Part shown: positions 9,901 to 18,316 of the stretch, in pieces
Layout: each line of letters begins with the position of its first letter
Position numbering within the stretch: the stretch's first letter is position 1
Assembly (NCBI RefSeq): GCF_017894365.1
Contig: NZ_CP059467.1
Location: forward strand, 2,294,001-2,358,000
Length of the DNA: 64,000 nt
Direction: 5' to 3'
DNA from: Aromatoleum bremense
Lineage (GTDB): Bacteria > Pseudomonadota > Gammaproteobacteria > Burkholderiales > Rhodocyclaceae
The notes under the pieces: generated by a model
Seen by the model: the letters and a program-made list of their open reading frames with translations, nothing else
Told to the model about the DNA's origin: nothing
The model's database searches: none
Made by a program: the position numbers and the translations under genes

Positions 9901-11762
9901 GCGACGTGTTCGGCAACGGCATGCTGCGCTCGCGCAAGATCCTGCTCGTGGCGGCGTTCGACCACCGCCACATCTTCATCGACCCGATCCCGGACGCCGA
10001 AACCTCGTTTGCCGAACGCGAGCGCCTGTTCGCGCTGCCGCGTTCGTCGTGGGACGACTACGACAAGGCGCTGATCTCGGCAGGCGGCGGCGTGTGGTCG
10101 CGCCACGCCAAATCGATCCGCCTGTCGCCGCAGGTGCGCGAGGCGCTCGGCATCGAAGCCGAGGTGCTGGCGCCCGCCGAACTGATCCGCGCGATCCTCG
10201 CCGCGCCGGTCGATCTGCTCTACAACGGCGGCATCGGGACGTATGTCAAGGCGACCAGCGAGACCGACGCCGCGGTCGGCGACCGGACGAACGACGCGGT
10301 GCGGGTCAATGGCGCGGCGCTGCGCTGCCGCGTCGTCGCCGAAGGCGGCAACCTCGGCGTCACGCAGCTCGGGCGCATCGAATACGCGCTCCGGGGCGGC
10401 AAGATCAACACCGATGCGATCGACAACTCGGGCGGCGTGGACTGCTCGGATCACGAGGTGAACATCAAGATCCTGCTCGACAGCGTCGTCGCCGAAGGCG
10501 ATCTGACCGAGAAGCAGCGCAACGCACTGCTTCTCGAGATGACCGACGAGGTCGCCAGCCTCGTGCTGCGCGACAACTACGGCCAGACGCAGGTGCTGTC
10601 GGTGACGCGCTCGCGGGGCGTGGCGCTGCTCGGCGAGCAGGCCGAATTCATCCGCCGGCTCGGCCATGCGGGGCGCCTCAACCGCAAGCTCGAGTTCCTG
10701 CCGATGGACGAGGAGATCGCCGAGCGGGCGCTCAAGCAGACCGGCCTCGTCGCACCCGAGCTCGCGGTGCTGCTCGCGTACAGCAAGATCGAGCTGTTCG
10801 ACGAAGTCATCGAATCCGACGTGCCGGAGGACCCGTACATCTCCGCCGCGCTGAAGAATTATTTTCCGCAGCCGCTGCGCGAACGCTACGCGGCGCAGAT
10901 CCAGCGCCATCCGCTGCGGCGCGAGATCATCGCGACGCACGTCGTCAACAGCATGATCAACCGCGTCGGACCGACTTTCGTCAGCCGGCTGCACGGCGAA
11001 CTCGGCGCCACGCCCGCGGAAGTCGTCCGGGCCTACATGGCGAGCCGCGAAGTGTATGGCCTCGTGCCGACGTGGCGCGACATCGAGTCGCTCGACAACG
11101 TCGTCGCCGACGCGGTGCAGACCGAGATGATCAGCGAGTCGGTCCGGCTGATCGAGCGCGGCGCGGTGTGGTTCCTGCGCCACCGCAACTGGATTGCCGA
11201 CTTGCAGGCGACGCTCGACTACTTCTCGGCGGGGGCGGCGGAACTGTCGGCTGGGCTGCGCGACTTTGTCCAGCCGGCGTACCGCGAAGTCCTCGACGCC
11301 GTCGCTGCAAGCTTCATCGAGAAAGGCGTGCCCGCGCCGCTCGCGCAGCGCATCGCGTCGCTCGACGAGCTGTATTCGGCGCTCGACCTCGTCGAGGTCG
11401 CGGCGGAAACCGGCCGGCCGGAGGCGACCGTCGCCCGCGTGTATTACGGCCTCGGCGATCAGCTCGACCTGTACTGGCTCGGCCTGCAGATCTCCGCGCT
11501 GCCGGCCGAATCGCGCTGGCAGGGGCTCGCGCGCAGCGCGCTGCGCAGCGAGCTGTCGAACCAGGCGCGCATCCTCGCTGCCGAAGCGCTCAGGCATTGT
11601 CCGGGCGTCGAACCGCCCGAAGAGGTGATCGCCGCATGGGAGTCCCGCAACCGGAGCAACGTCGAGCGTTACCGGCACCTCCTCGCGGACGTGAAGACCG
11701 CCGCGCAGACCGACATGTCGATGCTGTCGGTGCTGTTGCGCGAGCTGCGCAACATGAGCTGA
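6945..11762 (+). CDS. NAD-specific glutamate dehydrogenase, large (GDH-180) type
   Basis: A 1605-residue protein, the normal size of the L-GDH-180 class. ATG 6945 is chosen because GGAGG lies five bases upstream; an in-frame start at 6900 lacks such a site. The N-terminal half contains ACT-like regulatory segments (first about 60-160), and the catalytic region begins near residue 800 with RGGLRWSDRMEDFRTE. The substrate-binding Lys is in VGSKGGFVIK, and a Rossmann segment with GIGDMSGDVFGNGML and VDCSDHEVNIKI follows. It deaminates glutamate to 2-oxoglutarate with NAD and is usually catabolic and allosterically controlled. The preceding arginine-degrading fusion would feed glutamate to it, but the two are not in one operon. 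Confidence 0.95.
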   Translation: MQSLQADVDAAQFDAVLEQIANKLPADQAALIEPFARRWFGQVAPEDLVDRSVDDLYGAVVSHWQFVRKHRGGTRLRVYNPKLEEHGWESTHTVVEIVNDDMPFLVDSITMEVNRQGLTLHLIIHPVMRVVRDEAGQYLGIAEDGDTRGHYESIIHVEVDRRTEADDVDALRSGLERVLADVRAAVTDWPAMQQRVVEIIQGIEQDPPPVPPDEVAETVAFLKWLLDENIVLLGCRDYELVAADGDSELRIRPGSGFGLLRQRPGENVSRSFAALPMNLKATLPNLPVLLTVTKSNTRSTVHRPGFIDRFSVKVFDENGHARAERRVIGLLASTAYSTSPRLIPFLRRKVAAVVEQAGLLPKSHAAKALLTILERYPRDELFQISTEDLYHQAMGILRLGERQRTRLFVRTDPFARFVSCLIYVPREHYNTDQRLRMQAVLMEAFNGSSSEFDVQFSESALARILIIVRTRDSTIPPFDVHELEQRLARATRRWEDELQRAILEHCGEERGMALLRRYADGFPAGYREEYAPRVAVFDIEQMESLADDRDLGMSLYIPLEAPPGRLNFKMYRVGAPVPLSQSLPMLERMGVRVIDEKPSEIERQDGRCVWIHDFGLAYAGAEELNIDRVRALFHDAFLHAWRGEIESDDFNRLTLLAGLTWREIVVLRAYAKHMRQAAFTFSQAYMEQTLAAHPKLARQLIDLFALRFDPAGGGEREARTATLVASIEAALNTVANLDEDRILRQFLAMVLATLRTNYYQRATDGGPKPYLSLKLDPRRIPNLPQPLPMFEISVYSPRFEGVHLRGGRVARGGLRWSDRMEDFRTEVLGLVKAQIVKNAVIVPVGSKGGFVIKNPPAGDREALLAEGVECYRTYLRGLLDVTDNLVQGKVVPPVDVLRHDEDDPYLVVAADKGTATFSDHANAVAAEYGFWLGDAFASGGSAGYDHKKMGITARGAWESVKRHFRELGLNTQEQPFTVVGIGDMSGDVFGNGMLRSRKILLVAAFDHRHIFIDPIPDAETSFAERERLFALPRSSWDDYDKALISAGGGVWSRHAKSIRLSPQVREALGIEAEVLAPAELIRAILAAPVDLLYNGGIGTYVKATSETDAAVGDRTNDAVRVNGAALRCRVVAEGGNLGVTQLGRIEYALRGGKINTDAIDNSGGVDCSDHEVNIKILLDSVVAEGDLTEKQRNALLLEMTDEVASLVLRDNYGQTQVLSVTRSRGVALLGEQAEFIRRLGHAGRLNRKLEFLPMDEEIAERALKQTGLVAPELAVLLAYSKIELFDEVIESDVPEDPYISAALKNYFPQPLRERYAAQIQRHPLRREIIATHVVNSMINRVGPTFVSRLHGELGATPAEVVRAYMASREVYGLVPTWRDIESLDNVVADAVQTEMISESVRLIERGAVWFLRHRNWIADLQATLDYFSAGAAELSAGLRDFVQPAYREVLDAVAASFIEKGVPAPLAQRIASLDELYSALDLVEVAAETGRPEATVARVYYGLGDQLDLYWLGLQISALPAESRWQGLARSALRSELSNQARILAAEALRHCPGVEPPEEVIAAWESRNRSNVERYRHLLADVKTAAQTDMSMLSVLLRELRNMS

Positions 11763-11764
11763 AG

Positions 11765-11781
11765 AGCGCCGGGTCGGCGCT
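11765..11781. terminator. Hairpin between convergent GDH and kup genes
   Basis: A 7-base perfect inverted repeat (AGCGCCG / CGGCGCT) with a 3-base loop lies in the 25-base gap between two convergent stops. There is no T-run, so it is at best a weak bidirectional terminator or a mRNA 3' stabilising hairpin. Confidence 0.4.
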
Positions 11782-11787
11782 GCGGGT

Positions 11788-13710
11788 CTACAGTTCGACC
11801 TGCGTGCCGAGCTCGACGACGCGGTTCGGCGGGATGTGGAAGTAGTCGGCCGCACTGCCGGCGTTGCGGAACATGACGATGAAGAGCTTCTCGCGCCAGC
11901 GCGGCATGCCGGAACCGACGCGCGACACGAGGGTTTCGCGGCCGAGGAAGAACGACGTCTCCATCATGTCGAATTTCAGGCCGAAATCCGCGCACCGCAC
12001 GAGCGCTGCCGGCAGGTCGGGGTCGTCCTTGAAACCGTAGTTCACGCGCACGCGGTAAAAGCCGTAGTCGAGTTCCTCGACGACCACGCGCTCGTTGTCG
12101 GGAACGTGCGGCACATCGGCGGTCTCGACCGTCAGCAGCACGACCCGGCGGTGCAGCACCTTGTTGTGCACGAGGTTGTGCAGCAGCGCGCGCGGCACGC
12201 CCTCGAGCCAGGTCGTCATGAATACCGCGGTGCCGTCGACGCGCGGCGAGGGGCTGTTGAACATCGAGCGGATGAAGCTGTCGAGCGGCATCGTGTCGCT
12301 GCGGATGCGGCTGTTGAGCAGTTCGCGGCCGCGCTTCCAGGTCGTCAGCAGCGTGAAGATCAGCGCCCCGATCAGCAGCGGGAACCAGCCGCCGGCGAGG
12401 ATTTTCACGGTGGTCGCGGAGAAGAACGCGACGTCGACCGCGAGGAACACGCCGAGGAAGAGTCCCGCCTGCAGCCTGCCCCAGCCCCACAGCGCGCGGA
12501 CGACGACGAACGCGAGCAGGGTGTCGATCATCATCGTCAGCGTGACTGCGATGCCGTACGCCGACGCGAGAGCGCTCGACGAGCGGAAGCCGACGACCAG
12601 CGCGATCACCGCGCCGAGCAGCATCCAGTTGATGCTCGGCACGTAGATCTGGCCCATCTCGCGTTCCGACGTGAAGATCGTGCGCATGCGCGGCGCGTAG
12701 CCGAGCTGCATCGCCTGGCGGGTCAGCGAATACGCGCCGGAGATCACCGCCTGGCTGGCGATGATGGTCGCGAACGTCGCCATCGCGACCATCGGGTACA
12801 CCAGCGCGTCGGGCACCAGCAGGTAGAACGGATTGCGCACGTTGTCCGGGTGAGCGAGGATCAGCGCGCCCTGGCCGAGGTAGTTCAGGTACAGCGCCGG
12901 GAACACGACGAGGAACCACGCGAACTTGATCGGCCGGCGGCCGAAATGCCCCATGTCGGCGTACAGCGCTTCCCCGCCGGTGATCGCGAGCACGACCGCG
13001 CCGAGCGACAGCCAGCCGACCAGCGGCATGTCGGCGAAGAAGCGCAGCGCCCAGCGCGGGTCGAGCGCGCCGATGATTTCGGGATGCAGCGTGATGCCCA
13101 GGATGCCCAGCACCGCGAGCAGGACGAACCACACCAGCATCACCGGCCCGAAGATCCTGCCGACACTGCCGGTGCCGTGGCGCTGCATCAGGAACAGGCC
13201 GAGCAGCACGACCAGCGCGATCGGCAGCACGTACGGGCGGAACGCCGGAGTCGCGACTTCGAGGCCTTCGACCGCCGACAGCACCGAGATCGCCGGCGTG
13301 ATCATGCCGTCGCCGTAGAACAGCGCGGCGCCGAACACCCCCAGCGACGACAGCACCCACGCCTTGCGCCCGGGCGGCACCGCGCGCAGCACGAGCGAGG
13401 TCAGCGCCATGATGCCGCCTTCGCCGCGGTTGTCGGCGCGGGTGATGAACAGCACGTATTTCGCCGACACCACGAGCACCAGCGCCCAGAACACCAGCGA
13501 CAAGATGCCGTAGACGTTCTGCGGCGTCACCGGCACCGCATGCGGGCCGTTGAAGACTTCCTTCAGCGTGTAGAGAGGGCTTGTGCCGATGTCGCCATAG
13601 ACGACGCCGATCGCGGCGACCGCGAGCCCGGCAATGCCGCGTCGCGGAGCGGGGGCGTGCGCGGTGGCAGCTGCTGCGGGTGAAGTATTTACACCCTCGA
13701 GTGCCTGCAT
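11788..13710 (-). CDS. kup: Low-affinity potassium transporter Kup
   Basis: A 640-residue membrane protein with about 12 transmembrane helices in the first 450 residues and a cytoplasmic C-terminal domain, the standard KUP/HAK/KT layout. The N-terminal signature GVVYGDIGTSPLYTLKE (about residues 36-52) is diagnostic, and GEALYADMGHFG near residue 226 is the second conserved block. It imports K+ with protons. A second potassium system (trkH) lies at 58.8 kb. Confidence 0.95.
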   Translation of the reverse strand: MQALEGVNTSPAAAATAHAPAPRRGIAGLAVAAIGVVYGDIGTSPLYTLKEVFNGPHAVPVTPQNVYGILSLVFWALVLVVSAKYVLFITRADNRGEGGIMALTSLVLRAVPPGRKAWVLSSLGVFGAALFYGDGMITPAISVLSAVEGLEVATPAFRPYVLPIALVVLLGLFLMQRHGTGSVGRIFGPVMLVWFVLLAVLGILGITLHPEIIGALDPRWALRFFADMPLVGWLSLGAVVLAITGGEALYADMGHFGRRPIKFAWFLVVFPALYLNYLGQGALILAHPDNVRNPFYLLVPDALVYPMVAMATFATIIASQAVISGAYSLTRQAMQLGYAPRMRTIFTSEREMGQIYVPSINWMLLGAVIALVVGFRSSSALASAYGIAVTLTMMIDTLLAFVVVRALWGWGRLQAGLFLGVFLAVDVAFFSATTVKILAGGWFPLLIGALIFTLLTTWKRGRELLNSRIRSDTMPLDSFIRSMFNSPSPRVDGTAVFMTTWLEGVPRALLHNLVHNKVLHRRVVLLTVETADVPHVPDNERVVVEELDYGFYRVRVNYGFKDDPDLPAALVRCADFGLKFDMMETSFFLGRETLVSRVGSGMPRWREKLFIVMFRNAGSAADYFHIPPNRVVELGTQVEL

Positions 13711-13808
13711 GAATACTCCCGGGGGACTTGGCGCGAGGCGCGTAGATTAGCGCAGTGCACCATTACCGACGAGCAGATTTTCACGCTCCGGAGAAGAATC
13801 TTCGGCCG

Positions 13809-14942
13809 TCAGGGGCTCATCGGCGGCACCGCTGCAAGGTCGCGCGCGTTGCTGGGCTCGACGCCCAGGGCCGCCGCGACGCCGGGATGCATGATGTGGC
13901 CGGCGCAGATGTTCAGCCCCTGCGCCAGCGGCGGGTCGTCGCGCAGCGCCTGGCGCCAGCCCTTGTCGGCGAGGGCGAGCACGCAGGGCAGCGTCGCGGC
14001 GTTCAGCGCGAGCGTCGAGGTCCGGGCGACTGCGCCAGGCATGTTCGCGACGCAGTAATGCACGACCTCGTCGACGACGAAGGTCGGATCGGCATGAGTC
14101 GTTGGGCGCGAAGTCTCGAAGCAGCCGCCCTGGTCGATCGCGACGTCGACGACCACGGCGCCGGGGCGCATCCTGCGCACCATGTCGCGCGTGACGAGCT
14201 TCGGCGCGGCGGCACCCGGTACCAGCACCGCGCCGATCACCAGATCGGCGTCGAGCACCGCGGCTTCGATCGCGTCGGTGCTCGCGTGCAGGGTGTGCAG
14301 CTGCGGGCCGAAGCGATCGCCGAGACGGCGCAGGACTGCCACCGACCGGTCGACGATGGTCACCGCGGCGCCCATGCCGAGCGCGATCAGCGCGGCGTTG
14401 CTGCCGACCACTCCGCCCCCGAGGATCACTACCCGCGCCGGTTCGACGCCCGGCACGCCGCCGAGCAGCAGCCCGCGGCCGCCGGCTTCTTTCTCGAGGC
14501 AGTGCGCGCCCGCCTGCACGCTCATCCGCCCGGCGACTTCCGACATCGGCGCGAGCAGCGGCAGCCCGCCGTCGGCGTCGCTGACCGTCTCGTATGCGAT
14601 CGCGGTGACGCCGCTCGCGAGCAGGTCTTTCGCCTGTTGCGGGTCCGGGGCGAGGTGGAGATAGGCGAACAGCACCTGGCCGGCGCCGAGGCGCACGCGC
14701 TCGACGGGCTGGGGTTCCTTGACCTTGACGATCAGTTCGGCCGCGGCATACAGCGCCCCGGCGTCGTCGACGATGCGTGCCCCGGCGCGCCGGTAGTCGT
14801 CGTCTCCTGCGCCGATGCCGCGCCCCGCGTCGCGCTCGACGATCACCTCGTGGCCGTGCGCGACGACCTCGCGGACGCTCGCCGGCGTGAGCCCGACGCG
14901 ATATTCATGGACCTTGATTTCCCTCGGTACGCCGATAAGCAT
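13809..14942 (-). CDS. ald: Alanine dehydrogenase
   Basis: A 377-residue protein. ATG 14942 is chosen because GGGAGG lies eight bases upstream and the N-terminus MLIGVPREIKVHEYRVGLTP is the family start. The reading frame stays open much further upstream, but that extension is antisense to the next gene and non-homologous. A substrate-binding Lys in VKVKEPQ, a His in YLHLAPD and the NAD-binding GGGVVGSNAA support L-alanine:NAD oxidoreductase activity (alanine to pyruvate plus ammonium). The gene is divergent from the BtuF-like gene at 15054; a TACAAT sequence in the 111-base gap may be a -10 element for that gene. Confidence 0.95.
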   Translation of the reverse strand: MLIGVPREIKVHEYRVGLTPASVREVVAHGHEVIVERDAGRGIGAGDDDYRRAGARIVDDAGALYAAAELIVKVKEPQPVERVRLGAGQVLFAYLHLAPDPQQAKDLLASGVTAIAYETVSDADGGLPLLAPMSEVAGRMSVQAGAHCLEKEAGGRGLLLGGVPGVEPARVVILGGGVVGSNAALIALGMGAAVTIVDRSVAVLRRLGDRFGPQLHTLHASTDAIEAAVLDADLVIGAVLVPGAAAPKLVTRDMVRRMRPGAVVVDVAIDQGGCFETSRPTTHADPTFVVDEVVHYCVANMPGAVARTSTLALNAATLPCVLALADKGWRQALRDDPPLAQGLNICAGHIMHPGVAAALGVEPSNARDLAAVPPMSP

Positions 14943-15053
14943 GCTGAAAACCTCCCGCGAAGGTGGCCGGACGCCGGCCGGCGCGACCCCGGGCAGCGGC
15001 CCGATTGCCGCATCGCCTACAATCGTAGCCTTCCCCAACGACTGCAAATCGAA

Positions 15054-15884
15054 ATGCAAGTATCCACGATCCCGCCCGAATCCGCCGCACTGGAAGACGC
15101 CGTCGGCGTGGTGCACCGCCCGGCCGAAGGGCCGGTGCGCATCGTGTCGCTGGTGCCGTCGCTGACCGAACTGGTGTGCGGGCTCGGTCTCGCCGACCAG
15201 CTCGTCGGGCGCACCGGCTTCTGCATCCATCCGCGCGACATCGTGAGGAGGGTCGCGAAGATCGGCGGCACGAAGGACGTCAGGATGGAAGCCGTGCGGG
15301 CCCTCGAACCCACTCACCTGATCGTGAATATCGACGAGAACCGGCGCGAGACGGTCGACCGGCTCGCCGCATTCATCCCGAACGTCATCGTCACCCACCC
15401 GTGCGCGCCCGAGGACAATTTCGGGCTGTACCGGCTCTTCGGCCGGATCTTCGAGCGCGACGCCGAAGCCGGCCGGCTGGCCGCGGATCTCGCCGCCGCC
15501 CTCGATGCCGCGCGCGCCGCCGCCGTGTCGCTGCCGCCGGAGCGGGTGCTGTACCTGATCTGGCGCGAGCCGTGGATGAGCGTGTCGCGCGACACGTATA
15601 TCTCGGCGACGCTGCGCGCGGTCGGCTGGGAAACGGTGCCGGGCGACGCATCGAGTCGTTATCCGGAAATCGACTGGCAGGCGCCCGCGCTCGCGCAGGC
15701 GCAACGGGTGCTGCTGTCGTCCGAACCCTACCGTTTTCGCGCGTCGCATCTGGACGAGGTCGCGCGGCTGTCCGGCCGGCCCACTGTGCTGATCGACGGC
15801 GAAATGACGTCCTGGTACGGCAGCCGCGCCGCGGCCGGGCTGCGCTATCTCGTGCGGCTGCGGGAGCGGCTCGCCGCGGCGTGA
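15054..15884 (+). CDS. BtuF-like helical-backbone metal receptor lacking a signal peptide
   Basis: A 276-residue protein of the cobalamin/iron-siderophore substrate-binding fold (TroA/BtuF superfamily), starting at ATG 15054. Features are RIVSLVPSLTELVCGLG near residues 30-46, the central LIVNIDENRRETVD and the C-terminal lobe beginning with the YLIWREPWM segment. No signal peptide or lipobox precedes the domain, unlike true BtuF, so it should be cytoplasmic; ligand and role are unknown. It is a monocistronic unit, and no ABC permease genes are adjacent. Compare the exported BtuF at 56.3-57.2 kb. Confidence 0.8.
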   Translation: MQVSTIPPESAALEDAVGVVHRPAEGPVRIVSLVPSLTELVCGLGLADQLVGRTGFCIHPRDIVRRVAKIGGTKDVRMEAVRALEPTHLIVNIDENRRETVDRLAAFIPNVIVTHPCAPEDNFGLYRLFGRIFERDAEAGRLAADLAAALDAARAAAVSLPPERVLYLIWREPWMSVSRDTYISATLRAVGWETVPGDASSRYPEIDWQAPALAQAQRVLLSSEPYRFRASHLDEVARLSGRPTVLIDGEMTSWYGSRAAAGLRYLVRLRERLAAA

Positions 15885-15921
15885 GGAAAGCTCGCGGGCC
15901 GCTTCGACGCCGGCAGCCGAT

Positions 15922-16398
15922 TCAGCGCGAAGCGAGCTCCTGCGCGAAGTTTTCCGGCGTCATGACCGCGAACAGCGACCGCAGCAGGCGGTGGCGGTTG
16001 AGCTTCAGCAACGCCTTGTCGCGGCTGACGAGATGGCTCGCTTCGCCGTCGCGCGCGATCTCGAGAAACTTCTGGTCGTCGCGGTCGCGGCACAGCGGCA
16101 GTGCGGGCAGCGCCTGTGCCGGTCCGTCGACCCGTGCGGGTGCACCGCGGTCGGCGAGTAGCGTGACCCGCGCCGTGTAGCCGGCGAGGATCGTCGCCTG
16201 GCGTTCGGCATCGACGCCGAACTGGCGGTATGCGAGGACGTGGCGCAATTCGTCGAGGGCGTCGGTGCGCGTGACGAGCGTGAGATGGCGGCCCTCGATC
16301 AGGTCTCGCAGGCGCGCCAGCGCCGGGTCTTCGAAAAGCCACAGCGCCATGACGGTATTCGTGTCGAGGACGACGCGCGGGCAGGGAAGGTCGGGCAT
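15922..16398 (-). CDS. PIN-domain protein, putative toxin of the COG1569 type
   Basis: A 158-residue protein with the PIN nuclease acid set: LDTNTVM (about residue 12), LDELRHVL (about 48), RDRDDQKFLEIA (about 104-115) and VSRDKALL (about 128). The fold is that of putative toxin-antitoxin PIN proteins that cleave RNA with Mg2+. No small antitoxin gene lies directly upstream or downstream: 75 bases separate it from phaC, and the BtuF-like gene is convergent. It may be a solitary PIN protein rather than half of a toxin-antitoxin pair. Confidence 0.82.
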   Translation of the reverse strand: MPDLPCPRVVLDTNTVMALWLFEDPALARLRDLIEGRHLTLVTRTDALDELRHVLAYRQFGVDAERQATILAGYTARVTLLADRGAPARVDGPAQALPALPLCRDRDDQKFLEIARDGEASHLVSRDKALLKLNRHRLLRSLFAVMTPENFAQELASR

Positions 16399-16472
16399 CG
16401 GGTCTTCCGGGGAGCGGTCAACGACTGCGAGGGGGCCGCAGCCCCCTCGCGATGTGCGAGCGGCAGCCCGCG

Positions 16473-18296
16473 TCAGGCCGCCTGGGTCGCGTCGAGGCGG
16501 ATCTTGACGAAGGAGCCGGGAGCGTCTTCGATCGGCTTGAGCTTGCCTTTCGCCGGGTCGCGCACGTCAACCTGCTCGGGATCCTGCAGCACCACCCATC
16601 CCTGCCAGTCGGTCCACCACGAACCCTCCTGGTGCTGCGCGCCTTCGAACCACGCGTCGGCGTCCTTCGGCAGCTTTGCCGACGGATTCAGCCAGTAGCC
16701 GTACTTGTTCGATGCCGGCGGGTTGACGATGCCGGCGATGTGGCCGGAGCCGCCGAGCACGAAGCGTACCGGCCCGCCGAGCGCCTGTGCGCCGGTGTAG
16801 GTGCTCTTCCACGGCGCGATGTGGTCTTCGAGCGTCGAGATGAAGTAGCACGGGATCTTGATCTTCGACAGATCGATCGGCACGCCGTCGATGACGATGC
16901 CGCCCGGCTCGACGAGCCGGTTTTCCATGTACATCGTGCGCAGGTAATAGCTGTGCATCTTCGCCGGCATGCGCGTCGAGTCGGAGTTCCAGTACAGCAG
17001 GTCGAACGGGAACGGATCCTTGCCCATGAGATAGTTGTTCACGACGAAGGACCAGATCAAGTCGTTCGCGCGCATCATGTTGAACGTGCCGGCCATCTCG
17101 GAACCTTCGAGGTAGCCGCGCTCGAACATCTTCTTTTCGAGGCTCGATACCTGGCCTTCGTCGATGAACACGCCCAGTTCGCCCGGCTCCGCGAAGTCGA
17201 TCATCGTCGTGAAGAACGTTGCCGTCGCGATGCGCTTGTCCTTCTTCGCGGCGAGGTAGGCGAGCGTCGTCGCCAGCAGCGTGCCGCCGAGGCAATAGCC
17301 GCAGACGTTCACTTCCTTCTCGCCGGTCTGCTTCTCGATCGCGTCGAGCGCCGCGATGATGCCTTCGTGCATGTAGGACTCGAAGGTCTTCTCGGCCAGG
17401 CGCTCGTCGGGATTCACCCACGACACGACGAACACCGTGTGGCCCTGGTCGACGCACCACTTGATGTACGAATTCTTCTCGCGCAGGTCGAGGATGTAGA
17501 ACTTGTTGATCCACGGCGGCACGATCAGCAGCGGGCGCTTGAGCACCTTGTCGGTCCGCGGCGTGTACTGGATCAGCTGCATCATGTCCGTCTGGAACAC
17601 GACCTTGCCCGGCGTCGTCGCGACGTTGCGGCCGAGTTCGAACGCGGTCGTGTCGGTCATCTTGACGCGCAGCTGGCCGCCGCCGTCTTCCATGTCGCGC
17701 AGCAGGTTGTTCAGGCCCTTGATCAGGTTCTGGCCGTTGTTCTTGACCGTCTCGCGGAAGACCTCGGGATTCGTCAGCGCGAAATTCGACGGCGACAGCG
17801 CGTCGATGTACTGGCGCGTGAAGAAGTTCACCTTCTTCTGCGAGTGCTCGTCGAGCCCTTCGACACAGCACACGGTGTCATGCACGTGGCGCGCGGTGAT
17901 CAGGTATGACTGCTTGATGAAGTCGAACAGGAAATACTCTTCCCACTGCTCGTCCTTGAAGCGCTTGTCGGCTTTCTCGGGTTGCGCGATCGGGGCGCCG
18001 TGCATGCCCATGACGCGCAGCATCGAATGCTGCCACAGCGAGAAGTAGTCCCACACGAGGTTCATCTGCGACTGGGCGAGCTTGTAAGGATTGGCCAGCA
18101 GCTTGGCCATCATGTCCATGAACGCCTGCGCGATGCCCAGCTCGTCGCTGGGCGTGGAGACGCCTTTCTTGAGCTGGCGCTGGACGTGTTCGCTGATCAG
18201 GTGCGAAGCGCGCTGGGCGACTTCCGCGTAGGTCTTGGCGACCTCCTTCGGGTCCGGCAGCTCGGCAAATACATTCTCGGGGGTGGGTGCAGCCAT
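16473..18296 (-). CDS. phaC: Class I poly(3-hydroxyalkanoate) synthase
   Basis: A 607-residue protein. ATG 18296 (MAAPTPENVF) is used because AGGAG lies ten bases upstream; an in-frame ATG eight codons earlier has no ribosome site. A PhaC N-terminal domain (about 70-240) precedes the alpha/beta hydrolase. The lipase-like box is GYCLGGT with the nucleophilic Cys near residue 335, and the His is in GGSGHIAGIVNPP. It polymerises (R)-3-hydroxyacyl-CoA into storage granules. phaA and phaB are not adjacent, but thiolase and hotdog thioesterase genes lie within 5 kb in another operon. The MBL-fold gene upstream ends 20 bases before this start, so the two probably form an operon. Confidence 0.96.
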   Translation of the reverse strand: MAAPTPENVFAELPDPKEVAKTYAEVAQRASHLISEHVQRQLKKGVSTPSDELGIAQAFMDMMAKLLANPYKLAQSQMNLVWDYFSLWQHSMLRVMGMHGAPIAQPEKADKRFKDEQWEEYFLFDFIKQSYLITARHVHDTVCCVEGLDEHSQKKVNFFTRQYIDALSPSNFALTNPEVFRETVKNNGQNLIKGLNNLLRDMEDGGGQLRVKMTDTTAFELGRNVATTPGKVVFQTDMMQLIQYTPRTDKVLKRPLLIVPPWINKFYILDLREKNSYIKWCVDQGHTVFVVSWVNPDERLAEKTFESYMHEGIIAALDAIEKQTGEKEVNVCGYCLGGTLLATTLAYLAAKKDKRIATATFFTTMIDFAEPGELGVFIDEGQVSSLEKKMFERGYLEGSEMAGTFNMMRANDLIWSFVVNNYLMGKDPFPFDLLYWNSDSTRMPAKMHSYYLRTMYMENRLVEPGGIVIDGVPIDLSKIKIPCYFISTLEDHIAPWKSTYTGAQALGGPVRFVLGGSGHIAGIVNPPASNKYGYWLNPSAKLPKDADAWFEGAQHQEGSWWTDWQGWVVLQDPEQVDVRDPAKGKLKPIEDAPGSFVKIRLDATQAA

Positions 18297-18316
18297 CTCT
18301 CTAGTGCTCCTGTTTT

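Noticed and set aside
6951..11855. 1634-codon leftward open frame opposite the GDH gene
   Set aside because: Antisense shadow of GDH; no recognisable domain.
15922..16398. Toxin-antitoxin module at the PIN gene
   Set aside because: No small antitoxin-like gene adjoins it on either side; reported only as a PIN-domain protein.
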